Source: Glandiceps talaboti (lineage: Eukaryota > Hemichordata > Enteropneusta > Spengelidae). Taken from it: a stretch of DNA of 64,000 nt. The stretch's first letter is position 1. Each line of letters starts with the position of its first letter. The notes below the pieces were generated by a model. That model was not told the origin of the DNA. It saw nothing but the letters and a program-made list of their open reading frames with translations, and made no database searches. Positions 1 to 11,475 of this stretch are shown here, one piece after another. Location: NCBI RefSeq assembly GCF_964340395.1, contig NC_135553.1, forward strand, positions 3,802,001 to 3,866,000, read 5' to 3'. A program made the translations under genes and the position numbers.

Positions 1-379
1 TACAAATTCCCAAGTCTTTTTTCAAGTAGGAGTTTACACAAAAGGACGTTGGGATATTGTCACAGATGTAAAGCTTCAGTGTGTTTGATATGTATTGTAC
101 TTTGGTTTCACAAGTAGCACAAGAAGTGGGAAGAAATTTGATGAGTCAGCATTATTTTGTTTGACAATTAACAGATTGCTGGAATGTATACAATTGTTGA
201 ATACTATTAAAATGTACATGAGCAACATCTTTTGAATATCTTGTTTCACCTCATAAACCTTCAAGTTTGTAAAATTACTGCATGAAAAATTGAAATGATA
301 TTTATAGCATAAAAAATTTGGGGTCTGAAAACAGAAGTTTAACATGTTGAAGTGAAAATTTCTTGTCAGAAGAAGAACA

Positions 380-600
380 GTTATATCAACTGTCAATTGT
401 GTCATGTGAAATACATAAAATGGGAAATTTGTTCGTCTTCACTAATGAAATATCGTATAAATATAAGTGTGTCACTGGAGAGAACAGTGCTCGATGCAAT
501 AATGAAATATCATGTCTCGGGAACTTGCAAACCCGCCATCTTGAATATTCTGAATATTGCATCATGGGAAATATGTAAATCAATCAGTATTGTAAGCAAT
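380..600. repeat. CpG-richer patch, possible transposon fragment
   Basis: This patch carries several CpGs (GTTCGTCTTC, GCTCGATGC, CTCGGGAAC, CCCGCC) while the flanks have almost none. It has internal direct repetition (AATGAAATATC occurs twice, near 446 and 502) and ends close to similar words, AATTGTGTCAT near 397 and AATTGTGTTACAT near 599. Overlapping open frames on both strands reflect composition rather than genes. A repeat copy younger than its surroundings would explain the CpG content. No terminal inverted repeat or target duplication could be proved. Confidence 0.3.
533..543 (-). promoter_or_regulatory. YY1-like motif
   Basis: Read on the minus strand, CAAGATGGCGG matches the core AAGATGGCGG bound by YY1-type zinc-finger proteins. 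It lies in the CpG-richer patch. It is a single match with no visible promoter context, so function is unknown. Confidence 0.25.
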
Positions 601-1792
601 TGTGTTACATTGCATAAACCAGAAATAATGTAGCCATGGTTACCTTGACCCATTAGGAGGGTTAATCTCTCAATAGCTCCTATTATGATAACTACAGATT
701 TGTGTCTGAGCATGCTCAGTCTGGATTGGAAGTTCCCAATTTTGAAGTAAGTCAACTACTTGGCCTCACATAGTGTCTAGTTAGGGTTGATGCAATTGAC
801 AATTACTGAATTGTTGGTCTCATGGTCTAGGGGACTAGTGGGAATTATTAAAGGTTATATTCACAAGTCAAGGTCAATTAATGATATCAGGATCACAAAT
901 ATTGATATAACAAAAAAAAAAAAAACTTCCATAGCAATAATAGTACTTGCCCTAATAATGTTGGGCATGCTGTAACATCTATTTTGTTTCATGAGCTGAA
1001 AATTGAATACTTGCATTTCAATTTGTTTATCTTTGATGACAATCTCTTTTTTGAAGCTTCAGCTGTGATACGTGTGATTTTGGATAGTTGATATGTTGAT
1101 AAGGTGCCTGGTACCCCCCTCTGTCTTGTCTTTTAAAACATCCACAAGGTTTACTGGTTTTGATGTAAACTGAGTTACAAAGCCCAAAGTGATTGACAGT
1201 CAGTTTTCAGAGTCATGTGATATTTTGTCAACTTACCAAAACACTCATTTTCATGAGATGTGTAGAAAAGTAGTGATCTTGTTACATGTATACATAGTGC
1301 ATCTAAGAAAATAATATTTAAATTCAATGCTGCATAGACACTGTTTTAAATCACTTTCCATGAAAGAAAAAAATGCTCAGTGTACTTTAGAGAAATTGTA
1401 GAGTTGGTTTATTTGCCTGGTTAATTTATAATGGGCATTCAGACATTGTATATACATTTGATGTTTGAATGTCACATAATATTATACATGTAATTACTGC
1501 TGCAGGGTATGAAAGAATTTAAAATAGACATCTTTTGTACTGACTGTGGGATGGATTTATCGATGACGTATTCACAATCATCATACAAATAATTAAAACG
1601 TCTTACCAGACTCTATTTCAATGAACTCAAAATGAAAAGGAAACACATCACCAATGTGATTCATTTCCACTGAACAAACAAAAAGCTTTCAAGTCAGATA
1701 CGTTGAGTTTCAGTGACCCCTTTTAACGGCAGAGCTCATGTAAGCAATAGTATGAACAACGTGCAACTGTATGACACAACATGAAGTAGAAC

Positions 1793-1807
1793 AGCGCCCT
1801 CTGTTGA
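1793..1807 (-). promoter_or_regulatory. CTCF-like core, partial match
   Basis: The minus strand reads TCAACAGAGGGCGCT, agreeing with the CTCF core CCASYAGRKGGCRSY at 13 of 15 positions. It may be a diverged site or part of a dispersed repeat, since similar GCGCCCTCTGTTG words are common in invertebrate mobile elements. Confidence 0.25.
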
Positions 1808-2267
1808 TAGTGATATGTATATTTACATCTTTCGTTTTTAATAATTACACTATTCTTACTTTTAACTTATATTTGTTTTGTCATTTCTTTAGTACTATAG
1901 TAGTTTTGTTTATTTATAGGTTTAGTGAACTGTAAATAAAAGTAGTTAGAGTGTATTTAATAAATAATAGTGATGCTGCAGTGTACTACACCAAGTGATC
2001 GAAAGAGAGTTTCTTTCATAACCCAGACTGGCTATGTTTCAATTATTGAATGAAATGATAGATTAATCCAAACAAACACAATTATTTTAATACTTGTATG
2101 GAAAAAATGTGTGAATTGTTTTTTGATGTGCTCCCTGGTGAATACTTCCTGAGGACTTTGTGTTATGATATGTAGGTCAACATATTGCTAATCTGTCAGA
2201 ATTTATACTTTCTTCAGGTCTCAGCACAATTTCTAAACAAATTTTTCTGTTTCATATCCTGTTACAG

Positions 2268-2560
2268 CCAAGACAGAAATCAAGAGAAATTTGTCCAACG
2301 ATCACAAACAGTGGCTGCCATTCCGTCGGACAATCCTTTGTCTGCAAGTACTAGTAGTCAGGGCAACAGCAATAACCATAGCAACAGTAACCAAGCAATG
2401 GTATCCAATAACAACAACTGTTACAATGCAGTCAGCAATACCACTGGTAGCAACAGTACCTCAGGGAAGAATAGCGCCCCCACAGTCACTGAAAAGAGAA
2501 GACGAAAATTCAACATGAACAAGTCTGCCAGTGTTCCAGCTTATCATTTTTCTACGCCAG
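2268..2560 (+). CDS. Internal exon of an unrecognised gene (Ser/Asn-rich)
   Basis: The exon is bounded by a strong acceptor (pyrimidine-rich tract ending TGTTACAG) and a good donor (CCAG then GTTAGT). It is open throughout: the first base completes a codon (phase 2 entry) and the last base begins one (phase 1 exit). The roughly 97 residues start QDRNQEKFVQR and continue through a Ser/Asn/Thr-rich stretch with NNNN and repeated Ser-Asn pairs. They end with a basic patch EKRRRKFNMN followed by KSASVPAYHFSTP. This looks like a disordered linker, with the basic patch and following serines a possible nuclear-localisation or kinase-target segment; that role is inference. GC and CpG are higher than in the flanks. 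I do not recognise the family. The open frame begins 5' of the acceptor (ATG at 2185), but the coding character begins only at the acceptor, so an internal exon is preferred to an intronless start. Confidence 0.65.
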
Positions 2561-3402
2561 GTTAGTTATTTACAATTGTTTTTATCAACTGAATGGGAAG
2601 AATCCAGTCCAGAGCAGAGGTAGGTGTTTTCTGATCCACATTTTTCTTTTAATTTTGTAGTATGTGTCTGTGTGTGTGTGTGCCATATGTACATACATAT
2701 ATATGTATGTGCACGTGCTTGGCTGTAGACAAGGTAACCAATATAATGACAACAGTAATATCAAGTAACTAGCTACCTGAAATCTCATCATGACACTTGA
2801 GATGAGGACAAGCCTCTGTGTAGTCTTAGATATGGGTTTTGTAAACCAAAGGTTGTCCAGCAGGTGTGTTTGATTCATAGTAATGTGTATATGGCTGTAC
2901 AGATGAGGTGTGCAAAACCTATTTTCAGACTATAAAATTTTTGTTGCACATCTTTCGAGAACTATACGATGATTAAAAACACTGTACATCTTATTTTCAA
3001 TAAATATTCAGAAAGTAGTGTGCACTTTAAAAATATACAAATTATTTAAATCTGAACGTCATGTTGATATTTCAAGTTTATGATATTCCAAGTATGTACA
3101 TACCTGTAGTGTACAGGTGTTTGATTCACAAAATTATTGCATAGCTGTAAAGACATTCTTTTCCATAGTACAATACTATTTCAGGTAGCAAGTATTGATG
3201 TTCATGTCTGTATGTTGGTTAGATGTAGGAAAGTGTCTCTCTGTGAAGACTGCATACAGACTATATATATCTACCAGTAAATGATATTGTACTTGTGTAG
3301 TAACTCTCCCCAATTTCAAGATTTCGGGTAGTTGATAAAACTGAATTCTTCATAATGTATGTACTGACATGCATGTACTTGTCAAAGAACTTTAGTTTTC
3401 AG

Positions 3403-3471
3403 CAATGTTTTCGACAGAAATCAAGATATGGAAAATGTACAACGTCGAAATATATTCTTTTCAACTAAAAG
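3403..3471 (+). other. Exon-like 69-bp block (possible cassette exon)
   Basis: The acceptor-like TTTAGTTTTCAG precedes this block and a near-consensus donor (AAAAG then GTAAGA) follows. At 69 bp it would keep the frame. Entered in phase 1, the exit phase of the exon at 2268-2560, it is open and starts AMFSTEIKIWKMYN. Entered in phase 2 it is also open and contains DRNQDMENVQR, resembling the DRNQEKFVQR at the start of the left exon. Two open frames over so short a block is not strong evidence, and the peptide is not recognised. Confidence 0.2.
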
Positions 3472-3684
3472 GTAAGAACTGTTCACAAATCATGATTCTT
3501 TATATTCCAGTATCTTGAGTTTCACATGAATAAAGTGTTCATTTTTATTATTTTGTGTGTCATGTGTTGCTAGCATATACATCTCACATTCTCAAGTAGT
3601 TCAACTTTCAAAAAACAGAACTATGCCCTCTGTAATCTCTGATCATAACATTAATCAAATACATCACGCAAGACTTTTGGTTAT

Positions 3685-3699
3685 ACTGCCCTCTAGTGG
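3685..3699 (-). promoter_or_regulatory. CTCF-like core, full match
   Basis: The minus strand reads CCACTAGAGGGCAGT, agreeing with the CTCF core CCASYAGRKGGCRSY at all 15 positions. CTCF is conserved across bilaterians and binds such sites as an insulator or loop anchor. Occupancy here is inference. Confidence 0.4.
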
Positions 3700-4273
3700 C
3701 AGATTTTGTCAGAAGAGTAAGAAATGAACCCCTCCACTGTCTATGGAAATACATACACTGAAAATTGGAGTATTTCAATTGACATAATTTTCTTGTTTAT
3801 TTGTTGTCAAGTTTTGATTGAAATTTTATTATCATTGAACTAAGAAAAAGAAATCTTCACATTCTAAAATGCATTTTACTTGAATTTTATCATGCCAGAG
3901 ATAAAATGAAAAGAATACGTCTAAATTTGCCAACAAATATTTACAGTAATCCGCTTTGACAGGTTTGTGTACATTTGTAGTTTAGTACAACCTAATGACA
4001 ACATTCGTAGGTCAAAGGTCATCTCTCAAGAGACCACTCATCACTTGCACTTTCTAATAGGATGTAACAAAGGTCAAAGGTTAAGATAATCTGCCAGGGT
4101 TACTTTGCCTTCAGAGTCCTTCAGTTGCAAGGAATAAAAACCCCTGGGATATATCTGCAGATTAATTGTCTGCAGGAAATCCAGGATCGAGTGAGAGATT
4201 TTCTGTTGCAATGATATCATCATATCGTCCGACAAGACAATCTCGATTTTTGAATTCATTGTAGATGCATATT

Positions 4274-4450
4274 TTTTTTTGTGATTTTGAGGCAAAATAT
4301 TTTGTGACCCTTAGATCCTTAGAGACTTCATATTGTAATAATATCACCATGTTGTCAGAAGACAATCGCAATTTATTGAAATATTTGGTGTATTTGAGAT
4401 ACTTATTGTTCGTGATTTTGAGACAAAATGACAGCCATGATAGTTACCAG
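4274..4450. repeat. Old tandem duplication, about 131-bp unit
   Basis: GTGATTTTGAGGCAAAAT (near 4281) recurs as GTGATTTTGAGACAAAAT (near 4412). The sequence between also shows matching words (GACAATCTCGATTTTTGAA against GACAATCGCAATTTATTGAA), so two or more degenerate units are present from about 4200. Confidence 0.5.
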
Positions 4451-4583
4451 AATAATATGAACATTGCAAAACATTTGTAAAAAAGAAAACATATATTAAA
4501 ACCCCAAATCAAAATTATTGGAATTTGAGATTGAAATTTATTTTTGTGCCACACTGATTAACCCTATATCTATGTGAATATGC

Positions 4584-4623
4584 CATGTGACATATGTCGT
4601 TTGTCATGTGACGTGTCATGTGA
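4584..4623. promoter_or_regulatory. Cluster of CATGTGA E-box motifs
   Basis: CATGTGA occurs at 4584, and TCATGTGA at 4604 and 4616, three within 40 bp and the last two exactly 12 bp apart. TCATGTGA/TCACATGA is the E-box form preferred by MITF/TFE-type bHLH proteins. The words may instead reflect a small local duplication. Confidence 0.25.
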
Positions 4624-5434
4624 TATAACACAGACAATATACATGTATGCTGCAGTCCCTTTAGCTTTACTTCTATACTGTTGGTATTTACATAGAAATC
4701 ATTTTACCCATCTCTTGGAAATTGCCTGGTATGAAAATAAATAAGCTTGGGTTTCTGAATATTTTTTTCTTTGTTAACATTTCAATGGTGGTGAAGTTTT
4801 AGGAATAAAAAATAAAAAGTTTCTGAAACCTGTGCTTGTTTATTTTCATACCTACCAAGTTCTGTTTTCATGTCCAACAGCTGGTGATTGTTTAATATTG
4901 TAGGTGGACTGACACTTGTTTGTCCTACAAACTCAAAATTGTTCCCTGATCATTCCAGTCAAATTAAAGCCTCACAAATTAATTAAGTCTATCAAATTGT
5001 GATTTACAGCAATGACTTTGTGCAGGACTAGCATACACACTGCTCTTCTAATGTAGGATAGAAAACATGGCAGACTTGAATATGCAGCTGTATTTCTAAT
5101 GTTGAACACAGGGTATCCAGTGGTATCGTACATCTAGAGTGATTGCACCTAGAGGGTTAGAACAAGCCTTTAGCAAGGACGTCACAGATAAAGCTGTGAC
5201 GTAGAACCACATGGCCATAATTCGTAACACTCACTTTTAATACACTAGATATGTAGATTAAAGGTTAGTGAACCAAGAGCAGTCAACAAAACAAAGTGGA
5301 AGACATTTTCAAAATTACCAAAGATACTCTGAGTTTTTTTTTTAGTAATTACAGCCAGTAGCTGCAACTACAAGTAGATTTTTCTGATACAAGAAAAGTT
5401 ATAAATTAATAGTACAGTTTTGATGGGAAAATCA

Positions 5435-5760
5435 TCCAGAATGGAATTTAGACATGTTCCATATGACCCCCGTTCTCTCAAACTTGTTGGCAGTCACTTG
5501 GAGTGGAATTGTATAAGTAATTCAATTTATGGATTGTTGGTTCAAAGTGACCACTGCTTTCCTCCAAGCTTTTTGGCAGAGAAAGTCAACTAGAGTTAAA
5601 TTATGGATTATTTCTGTTTAACAAGTGTCGGTTCCAAATGACCTCCTTTCTCCAAACTTTTTGGCAGAGAAAGCCATTTAGAGTGGAATTGAGACATACA
5701 AATTTAATTTCTGGATGGTTTCTCACACTAACAATCTGTCTGTTCCGAATGTCTGCCCAC
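5435..5760. repeat. Degenerate tandem repeat, about 86-bp unit
   Basis: The word TTGGCAG followed by a GAGT(G/T)(G/A)AATT box recurs near 5488, 5574 and 5661. Each is preceded by a CCAAATGACC..CTCCAAACTTT-like segment. Spacings of about 85-88 bp and heavy divergence point to an old array of three to four units. The two short open frames at its right end are not gene-like. Confidence 0.6.
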
Positions 5761-6050
5761 CCACTCCTGTTGCTGCTTATTTCCGGGTGTTCTTCTTATT
5801 TGCAAGTTGTCTCCAGGGTGAAATTAAGTCTTGTGACTCTCTTTCAATCATCAAAGCAACATTGTACAGTCTGACATGGTTGTGGTATTGTACTCATCCC
5901 CCTAGCAACAACCCTGCCTCCCATGTTACGTAGCAAAATGTTATTTAATATCGTAGTACATAGTAACTAATCTTTATATTAATACCTATAACATAATGCA
6001 ATAAAGTCTTATATTACTCTCATTTTTGAGACACGGTTCTCTTTATTACC

Positions 6051-6065
6051 CCAGTAGAGGGCAGC
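6051..6065 (+). promoter_or_regulatory. CTCF-like core, full match
   Basis: CCAGTAGAGGGCAGC matches the CTCF core CCASYAGRKGGCRSY at all 15 positions. It lies 2.4 kb from the site at 3685-3699 and in opposite orientation (this one +, the other -), so the pair is divergent. Binding is inference. Confidence 0.4.
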
Positions 6066-7041
6066 ATTAAATCTTAATATTACCCCGTTGTCATCAGAAT
6101 TTAGATATAATTATAAGTTTCAGAAGTTCCATATTTTACAATCTCTGTCATGAAATTGAAAAAAATATCAAGTTCATGAAAAACTTAAAATCACATTCTA
6201 GTTTTGATACAACCGTTATGAAATTGTTCTTCAATACATTCATCAGGTTTGTAAAACGTGGTAATGAATAGTTCTTGTTACATAACTAACCAAGGGTTGT
6301 AATTACTTAAGAGTATTTTTCATCTGTTCAGGTCTACAGGCTTTTTGCTGACCTTACCGATTACAAAATTAGATTTTTCAAAGTGCCATTTTAGTCAAAT
6401 AGTTGTACAGTGGACATTCTATGCTGTGGACTAGACATGTGCAAATGTTTGGCCTTCTGGGCAAGCTTGCACAAATATATTTATAGATACATTAATCCAT
6501 ACATTGTGGTATTTCCTCTGCAGCAATAACAAACTCTTCAGACATGTTAGTCATAGATTAGCATTGAGAGAACATCAAGTTACAAACCTTCATGGTCTCA
6601 GCTTTATAGAAAGTGACTGAAATCGGATGTAAGTCTGTCTACGTGCAATTTCTCAACTTTTCTGCAAATCATCTTTGTTTTCACAAGTTTATGTTTTTCT
6701 TGGAAGCATGCAAACTGTTTATGTTTGATTTTTGTTGTTAGAAGTAACAAATTTTAGATGCGGCGGAAAAATTGATCTTGTTTCATACTACAGTATGAAA
6801 TATCATTTTGAAGGAAATGTGAAGTCTAGTGTATCATAGATTATGCATAGATCATAAGAATAAAATGTAGCCTTAAAAAATTCAAAATGGCTGCCACTCA
6901 GTGAAGTAGAGTTTTGTTCCAGGGTTTTCTTTCTATCTGTTCTGTTGCATGATTAAATATTCAACATCAGAACTCAAGGTCAATTTGATGCAAGGCGGGT
7001 CTTGATCACTATGTCATTACAATTATTGATTGAAGTTTATC

Positions 7042-7057
7042 AGACCGAGAACGGTCT
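7042..7057. other. Short perfect hairpin
   Basis: AGACCG and CGGTCT form a 6-bp stem around the loop AGAA. It is short and may be chance, but its CpG-containing stem stands out in CpG-poor sequence. Confidence 0.25.
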
Positions 7058-7349
7058 TGAAATATTTAAAGTGACATTTTGCACTCAGTGTCGCAAAGTC
7101 TATTTATAAGTAATCACACCGTTTAGAATAGGCAATGTACAGGCATTGACTCTCAATCAACCTTATCATATCATGCCTTATTGAGTTCATTGATTTTATG
7201 AATTTTTTATAATTTATAAATTATTATCACATATTTATATAGTATGTACCTTAGAAATAAATTCTTTAAAGTTTTGGTGATATTTTGTTAAAGAAAACTT
7301 GTTCTCAGTGAAAATCAATAAATAAAATCTGGGGTCACCATACAAGTGT

Positions 7350-7600
7350 TTAGTCCCCGAAAGAATGGACTACTGGACTTAAAACAGGCTGTGTTCATTA
7401 CTGAGTCTGTCCGTCTGTCCATCCGTCCATCCGTCCATAACACATCATTTCTCAGACAGGCAATATCCAATTTCTTTCAAACCTGACACAAAGGTGACAT
7501 GTCATATTGGATATATGTCACTTTGTTTCACGACATATGCAAATATGACAGATTGGTGGCCATATTTGTAGTTAAAAATCATAATTCAAAAACTGTAATG
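7350..7600 (+). repeat. Dispersed CTGT/CCGT-core repeat, copy 1
   Basis: The core at 7405-7438 is built of CTGTC, CATCC and CGTCC units. The left flank runs GACTACTGGACTTAAAACAG. The right flank contains TTCAAACCTGACACAAAGGTGA without its first base at 7477-7497, and TATATGTCACTTTG further on. The right flank matches copy 3 (16340-16560), showing a dispersed family rather than an isolated microsatellite. Confidence 0.55.
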
Positions 7601-8956
7601 CATAGCAACTCAATTCAAGTATCTATCCCAATGTTATCAGGTACAAACTTTCTTTTAAAGCATTGACCTCTGACCCTGACCTTGAGGGTCAATTATCAAA
7701 ATCCATCCTTTTCTTGCCTATTACTGACACTTTGTCATATTTATTTGTTGCCAATTTGTTGTTAATCATGTCCACAGATAATACAGGGGAAGAAATTTTA
7801 ATATATAGGTTTACTTTGAACTTTTATGTGATTTTATGATAGATGGCTGTATTTTCAATATATTTTGATACCACCTACACTTTAGTAATCAGAGGAATAA
7901 GACGTGATTAAGGACAAAACCACTCAAACTTTTACAAAGCCTTTTCTTTTTATTTCATTTTTGTAAGATTTTGATTGATTTTAAGAAAGATTACACAGCA
8001 GGATGGAAAAAAACAAATAGAGAGAGTTTGTCTATAATCCTAACATTTTATGGTGGAAAGTGATATACTAATGAATAGTGTAGTTTTAATGCTTGATGGA
8101 GGGCACTGTCAAGTATCCATTTCCGTAGGTATATAACACAGATTTCTGTTTTTGTGATATTTAAAGTAGAAACACACTCATGGAAGCAATTTGGGTTTAT
8201 AGCAAAAAAGGTTTATTTTTCATGATAGGCCCTCAACAAGTGTATTAAAATGCAAATGTTTAAGCTTGTTGAAGAAGTGATAGTGTCACTGTTTTATACA
8301 TCCTCTCAGTGTTAGTGGCGTGGGTGTGGAAGGTACCCTAAAGTGCAATTTGTAGACATTTTCTTTTAGAGATGAGATTCAAGTAACGTTTATTTCACCA
8401 ACTGTTTAACAAATACAGCACGATCCTAAGTAAATTTGATATTGATAATGGTGTATTTTTCTCTCTGTGGCCCCCCTGTCATGTGTAAGTCTTGTTCCAA
8501 CTGGTTCGTATGACACAGGGGATCCATTATTGAACCATTAAAACTTGCAATTGTGCTGAGAAGTCACGTTTAGTCTTTTCCATTTGCAGAGATTGGCATG
8601 TTGTCTTGATTACAGAAGTAGGGTTGATATCAGTCTCCAAGCCATATTGCTTGTACTTTGATTTGAAAAAGAAATTTGTCATGAATTTCAATTTAGTTTT
8701 AGTGTGACGGTGAAATGGTCAGATCACTGAGTTGACTTGAGAGACAGCACCTTTTGTCATCATTGCAAATGTCCTTGAAATTTGGATTCATTTTTTTTTT
8801 TGGCTTTTTTGCTTCAAAGGAATGAGGTAATTGGTACTCCGAGAAAGTAATAGTCATCTTGTTCCCATGGAAATATAATCGCTATCTCAATCATGATATC
8901 ATTAAATATATTTTCCAAGGTATCTATAACATCCAGGTGATATGAATGTCAAGAAG

Positions 8957-9774
8957 TCAATTTACCTTGGTGTACTGACAACATAATGTAAATTTACCTC
9001 AGTGTACTGATAACATAATGTAAATTTACCTCAGTGTACTGATAACATAATGTAAATTTACCTCAGTGTAGTGATAGTGTACTGATAACATAATGTAAAT
9101 TTACCTCAGTGTACTGATAACATAATGTCAATTTACCTCAGTGTACTGATAACATAATGTCAATTTACCTTGGTGTACTGATAACATAATGTAAATTTAC
9201 CTCAGTGTACTGATAACATAATGTCAATTTACCTTGGTGTACTGATAACATAATGTAAATTTACCTCAGTGTGCTGATAACATAATGTAAATTTACCTTG
9301 GTGTGCTGATAACATAATGTAAATTTACCTCAGTGTACTGATAACATAATGTAAATTTACCTCAGTGTACTGATAACATAATGTAAATTTACCTCAGTGT
9401 GCTGATAACATAATGTAAATTTACCTTGGTGTGCTGATAACATAATGTAAATTTACCTCAGTGTACTGATAACATACTGTAAATTTACCTCAGTGTACTG
9501 ATAACATACTGTAAATTTACCTCAGTGTACTGATAACATAATGTAAATTTACCTCAGTGTACTGATAACATAATGTAAATTTATCTCAGTGTACTGATAA
9601 CATAATGTAAATTTACCTCAGTGTACTGATAACATAATGTAAATTTACCTCAGTGTACTGATAACATAATGTAAATTTACCTCAGTGTACAGATAACATA
9701 ATGTAAATTTACCTCAGTGTACTGATAACATAATGTAAATTTACCTCAGTGTACTGATAACATAATGTAAATTT
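8957..9774. repeat. 32-bp minisatellite, 25 units
   Basis: The array has a 32-bp unit, and I count 25 units by the recurring CATAATG/CATACTG word. Unit 4 carries an extra 11 bp from a local slip. Most units are identical. The variants are CTCAG or TTGG in the middle, TACTG or TGCTG, TAAATTT or TCAATTT, and CATACTG in units 16-17. Units 10-11 and 14-15 share the same two variants (CTCAG+GCTG, then TTGG+GCTG), suggesting a later duplication of a 4-unit (128-bp) block. Most units contain the 10-bp palindrome GTAAATTTAC. There are no unique spacers, so this is not a CRISPR array. Confidence 0.97.
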
Positions 9775-11158
9775 GAGCTGCCATCTTTATTGGCATGGAA
9801 ATACTAGGTATGAATGTGTCAAACCATCTTGTATTAAAAATTTTGGCAACCATTTTTTGAATGGTGTAATTTACAAAGTTTGGTAAGAATGTGAATGGTG
9901 AAATTTACAAATTCAGACCGCCATCATGAATGGCGTCTTTTACCCTTTATGTAATTACACATAATCTGTGACATATGGCATCAGACATAAACTAAATCTC
10001 ATTGGCTGGTAATTGATTGTAGTTGTGAGATCATTGGTAAAGTTCAGAATTGTATTTCAAATGTATCCCGAATCATAGTGAATTTTAGGCATGAAAGTTT
10101 AAATTTGCAGTGTGTACCTTTCCAACTATTCATTTACTTTGTGTTACTTTTAGTTTAATTACAATAGTGTAAAGAAAAACATTACTATTAAAATATGACA
10201 TGCCATCCACATCAAATATTAGGTAGATGAATCTGTGTCAGTGTTTATGTGGTCATTGACAAATATTTTGTCATCTAAAAGTGGTTTAAATTTGAATTTA
10301 ATATTGATATATTGCATAAATGAAAGGTCATGTTGTACCAAGCTAGAATTCTTGTTAACGGAAATAAAAATTTACCACCTATGTGCATCCTAAAAATAAA
10401 TCGTTTAATTTCATGGTCGAATTCACCTTAAACTTCTGCTCCACACGCAACACACGTATTTACGTGTGTGTATAAGAATAACTCACTATTCCATTTCTAG
10501 CTATCCATGTGTCAAAATGTCATATGTTGCAGCTACTGAGAATTGACGGCTTGTGAATAAGGATTTCAAAGTAGTTGGAGAAACAGACAGTAGATTGTAT
10601 ATGTTCCATTATAACACCTTAAATTCACTCTAAATGTGCCAGAAGTGTTGTAAAGTACAGAGTAGTCGTTGCTTTGTCCTGTTATTACACCTCAAATGTG
10701 ACACAGTATCTTCATGCGTCATGGTTGACTTTCAGTCTACCAAGCACCCTAACCAAACTTTCCAGGAAAACATTGATGTCGAGGTGACATTCCAGGAATC
10801 TATAAAAGCTACATGGAAATGACAATGTTACACAAGTTGATAATATTACATGAGGCATTGAAAGTAAACTTCCGTACTCAGATAACAGTTTTCCAACCAA
10901 ATTGTGTCGTCATTTCTTTTGGCAACTTTATTTACTAAAGGAAACACATCATATGATTTGTTTTAATGTAATGAAAATAACAGTTTTAATATCATATTAT
11001 GTAGAATTCATCATAGTAGTGTCATCTACACCGGTACAAAAACACCTAAGGTAGGAATAACATGTGTTAAAACAAACCTCAAAACTCAACTTGAGACACC
11101 TTCTTGTTCAGTATAGCACTGTAGCATTTACCTACATATCCTGTATAGTCAGACACTA

Positions 11159-11475
11159 GTCTTTTCTGTGTTGTATTAGCATGAATTTTGTGATCAATCA
11201 TGATATTCGTTCAATAAACACAATGGAAGCTCCATCAAAAAACAACTTTGTTTGAGTTCATTGACCAAAACTTTCTTATTAACCAAATACAACTTTGTTT
11301 GAGTTCATTAACCAAAACTTTCTTATTGACCATTGAAGTTGTCCTTTCTGAGTTGTATTAGCGTGAATTTTATAATGAAGTCAGAGTGACGTTATTGACA
11401 GCAATAAACATAACAAAAGCTACATCAAGATACAACTTTTTTAGAGTTTGTTGGCCAAAACTTTATTGTAGACCA
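11159..11475. repeat. Nested duplication, about 180 bp plus a 47-bp inner repeat
   Basis: Segment 11160-11286 (TTTCTGTGTTGTATTAGC, AATAAACA, ACATCAA-like, ACAACTTTGTTTGAG, CCAAAACTTTCTTATT) recurs in diverged form at 11343-11470. Within the first copy the last 47 bp are duplicated again (ACAACTTTGTTTGAGTTCAT at 11242 and 11289). The inner copy is nearly identical and so younger than the outer duplication. Confidence 0.65.

Larger units (their letters stand above)
1..2267. other. AT-rich noncoding sequence upstream of the first exon
   Basis: No convincing exon is visible here on either strand; short open frames overlap on both strands and do not look like protein. The stretch contains a CpG-richer patch (380-600), a 13-base A run near 911-923 and a partial CTCF-like core (1793-1807), listed separately. 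If the exon at 2268 is real, this is the preceding intron, which is phase 2. The last 30 bases before 2268 are pyrimidine-rich, as expected for an intron end. Confidence 0.4.

Noticed and set aside
8957-9774. CRISPR-like array (32-bp repeats)
   Set aside because: Units follow each other directly with no unique spacers; the sequence is animal-like.
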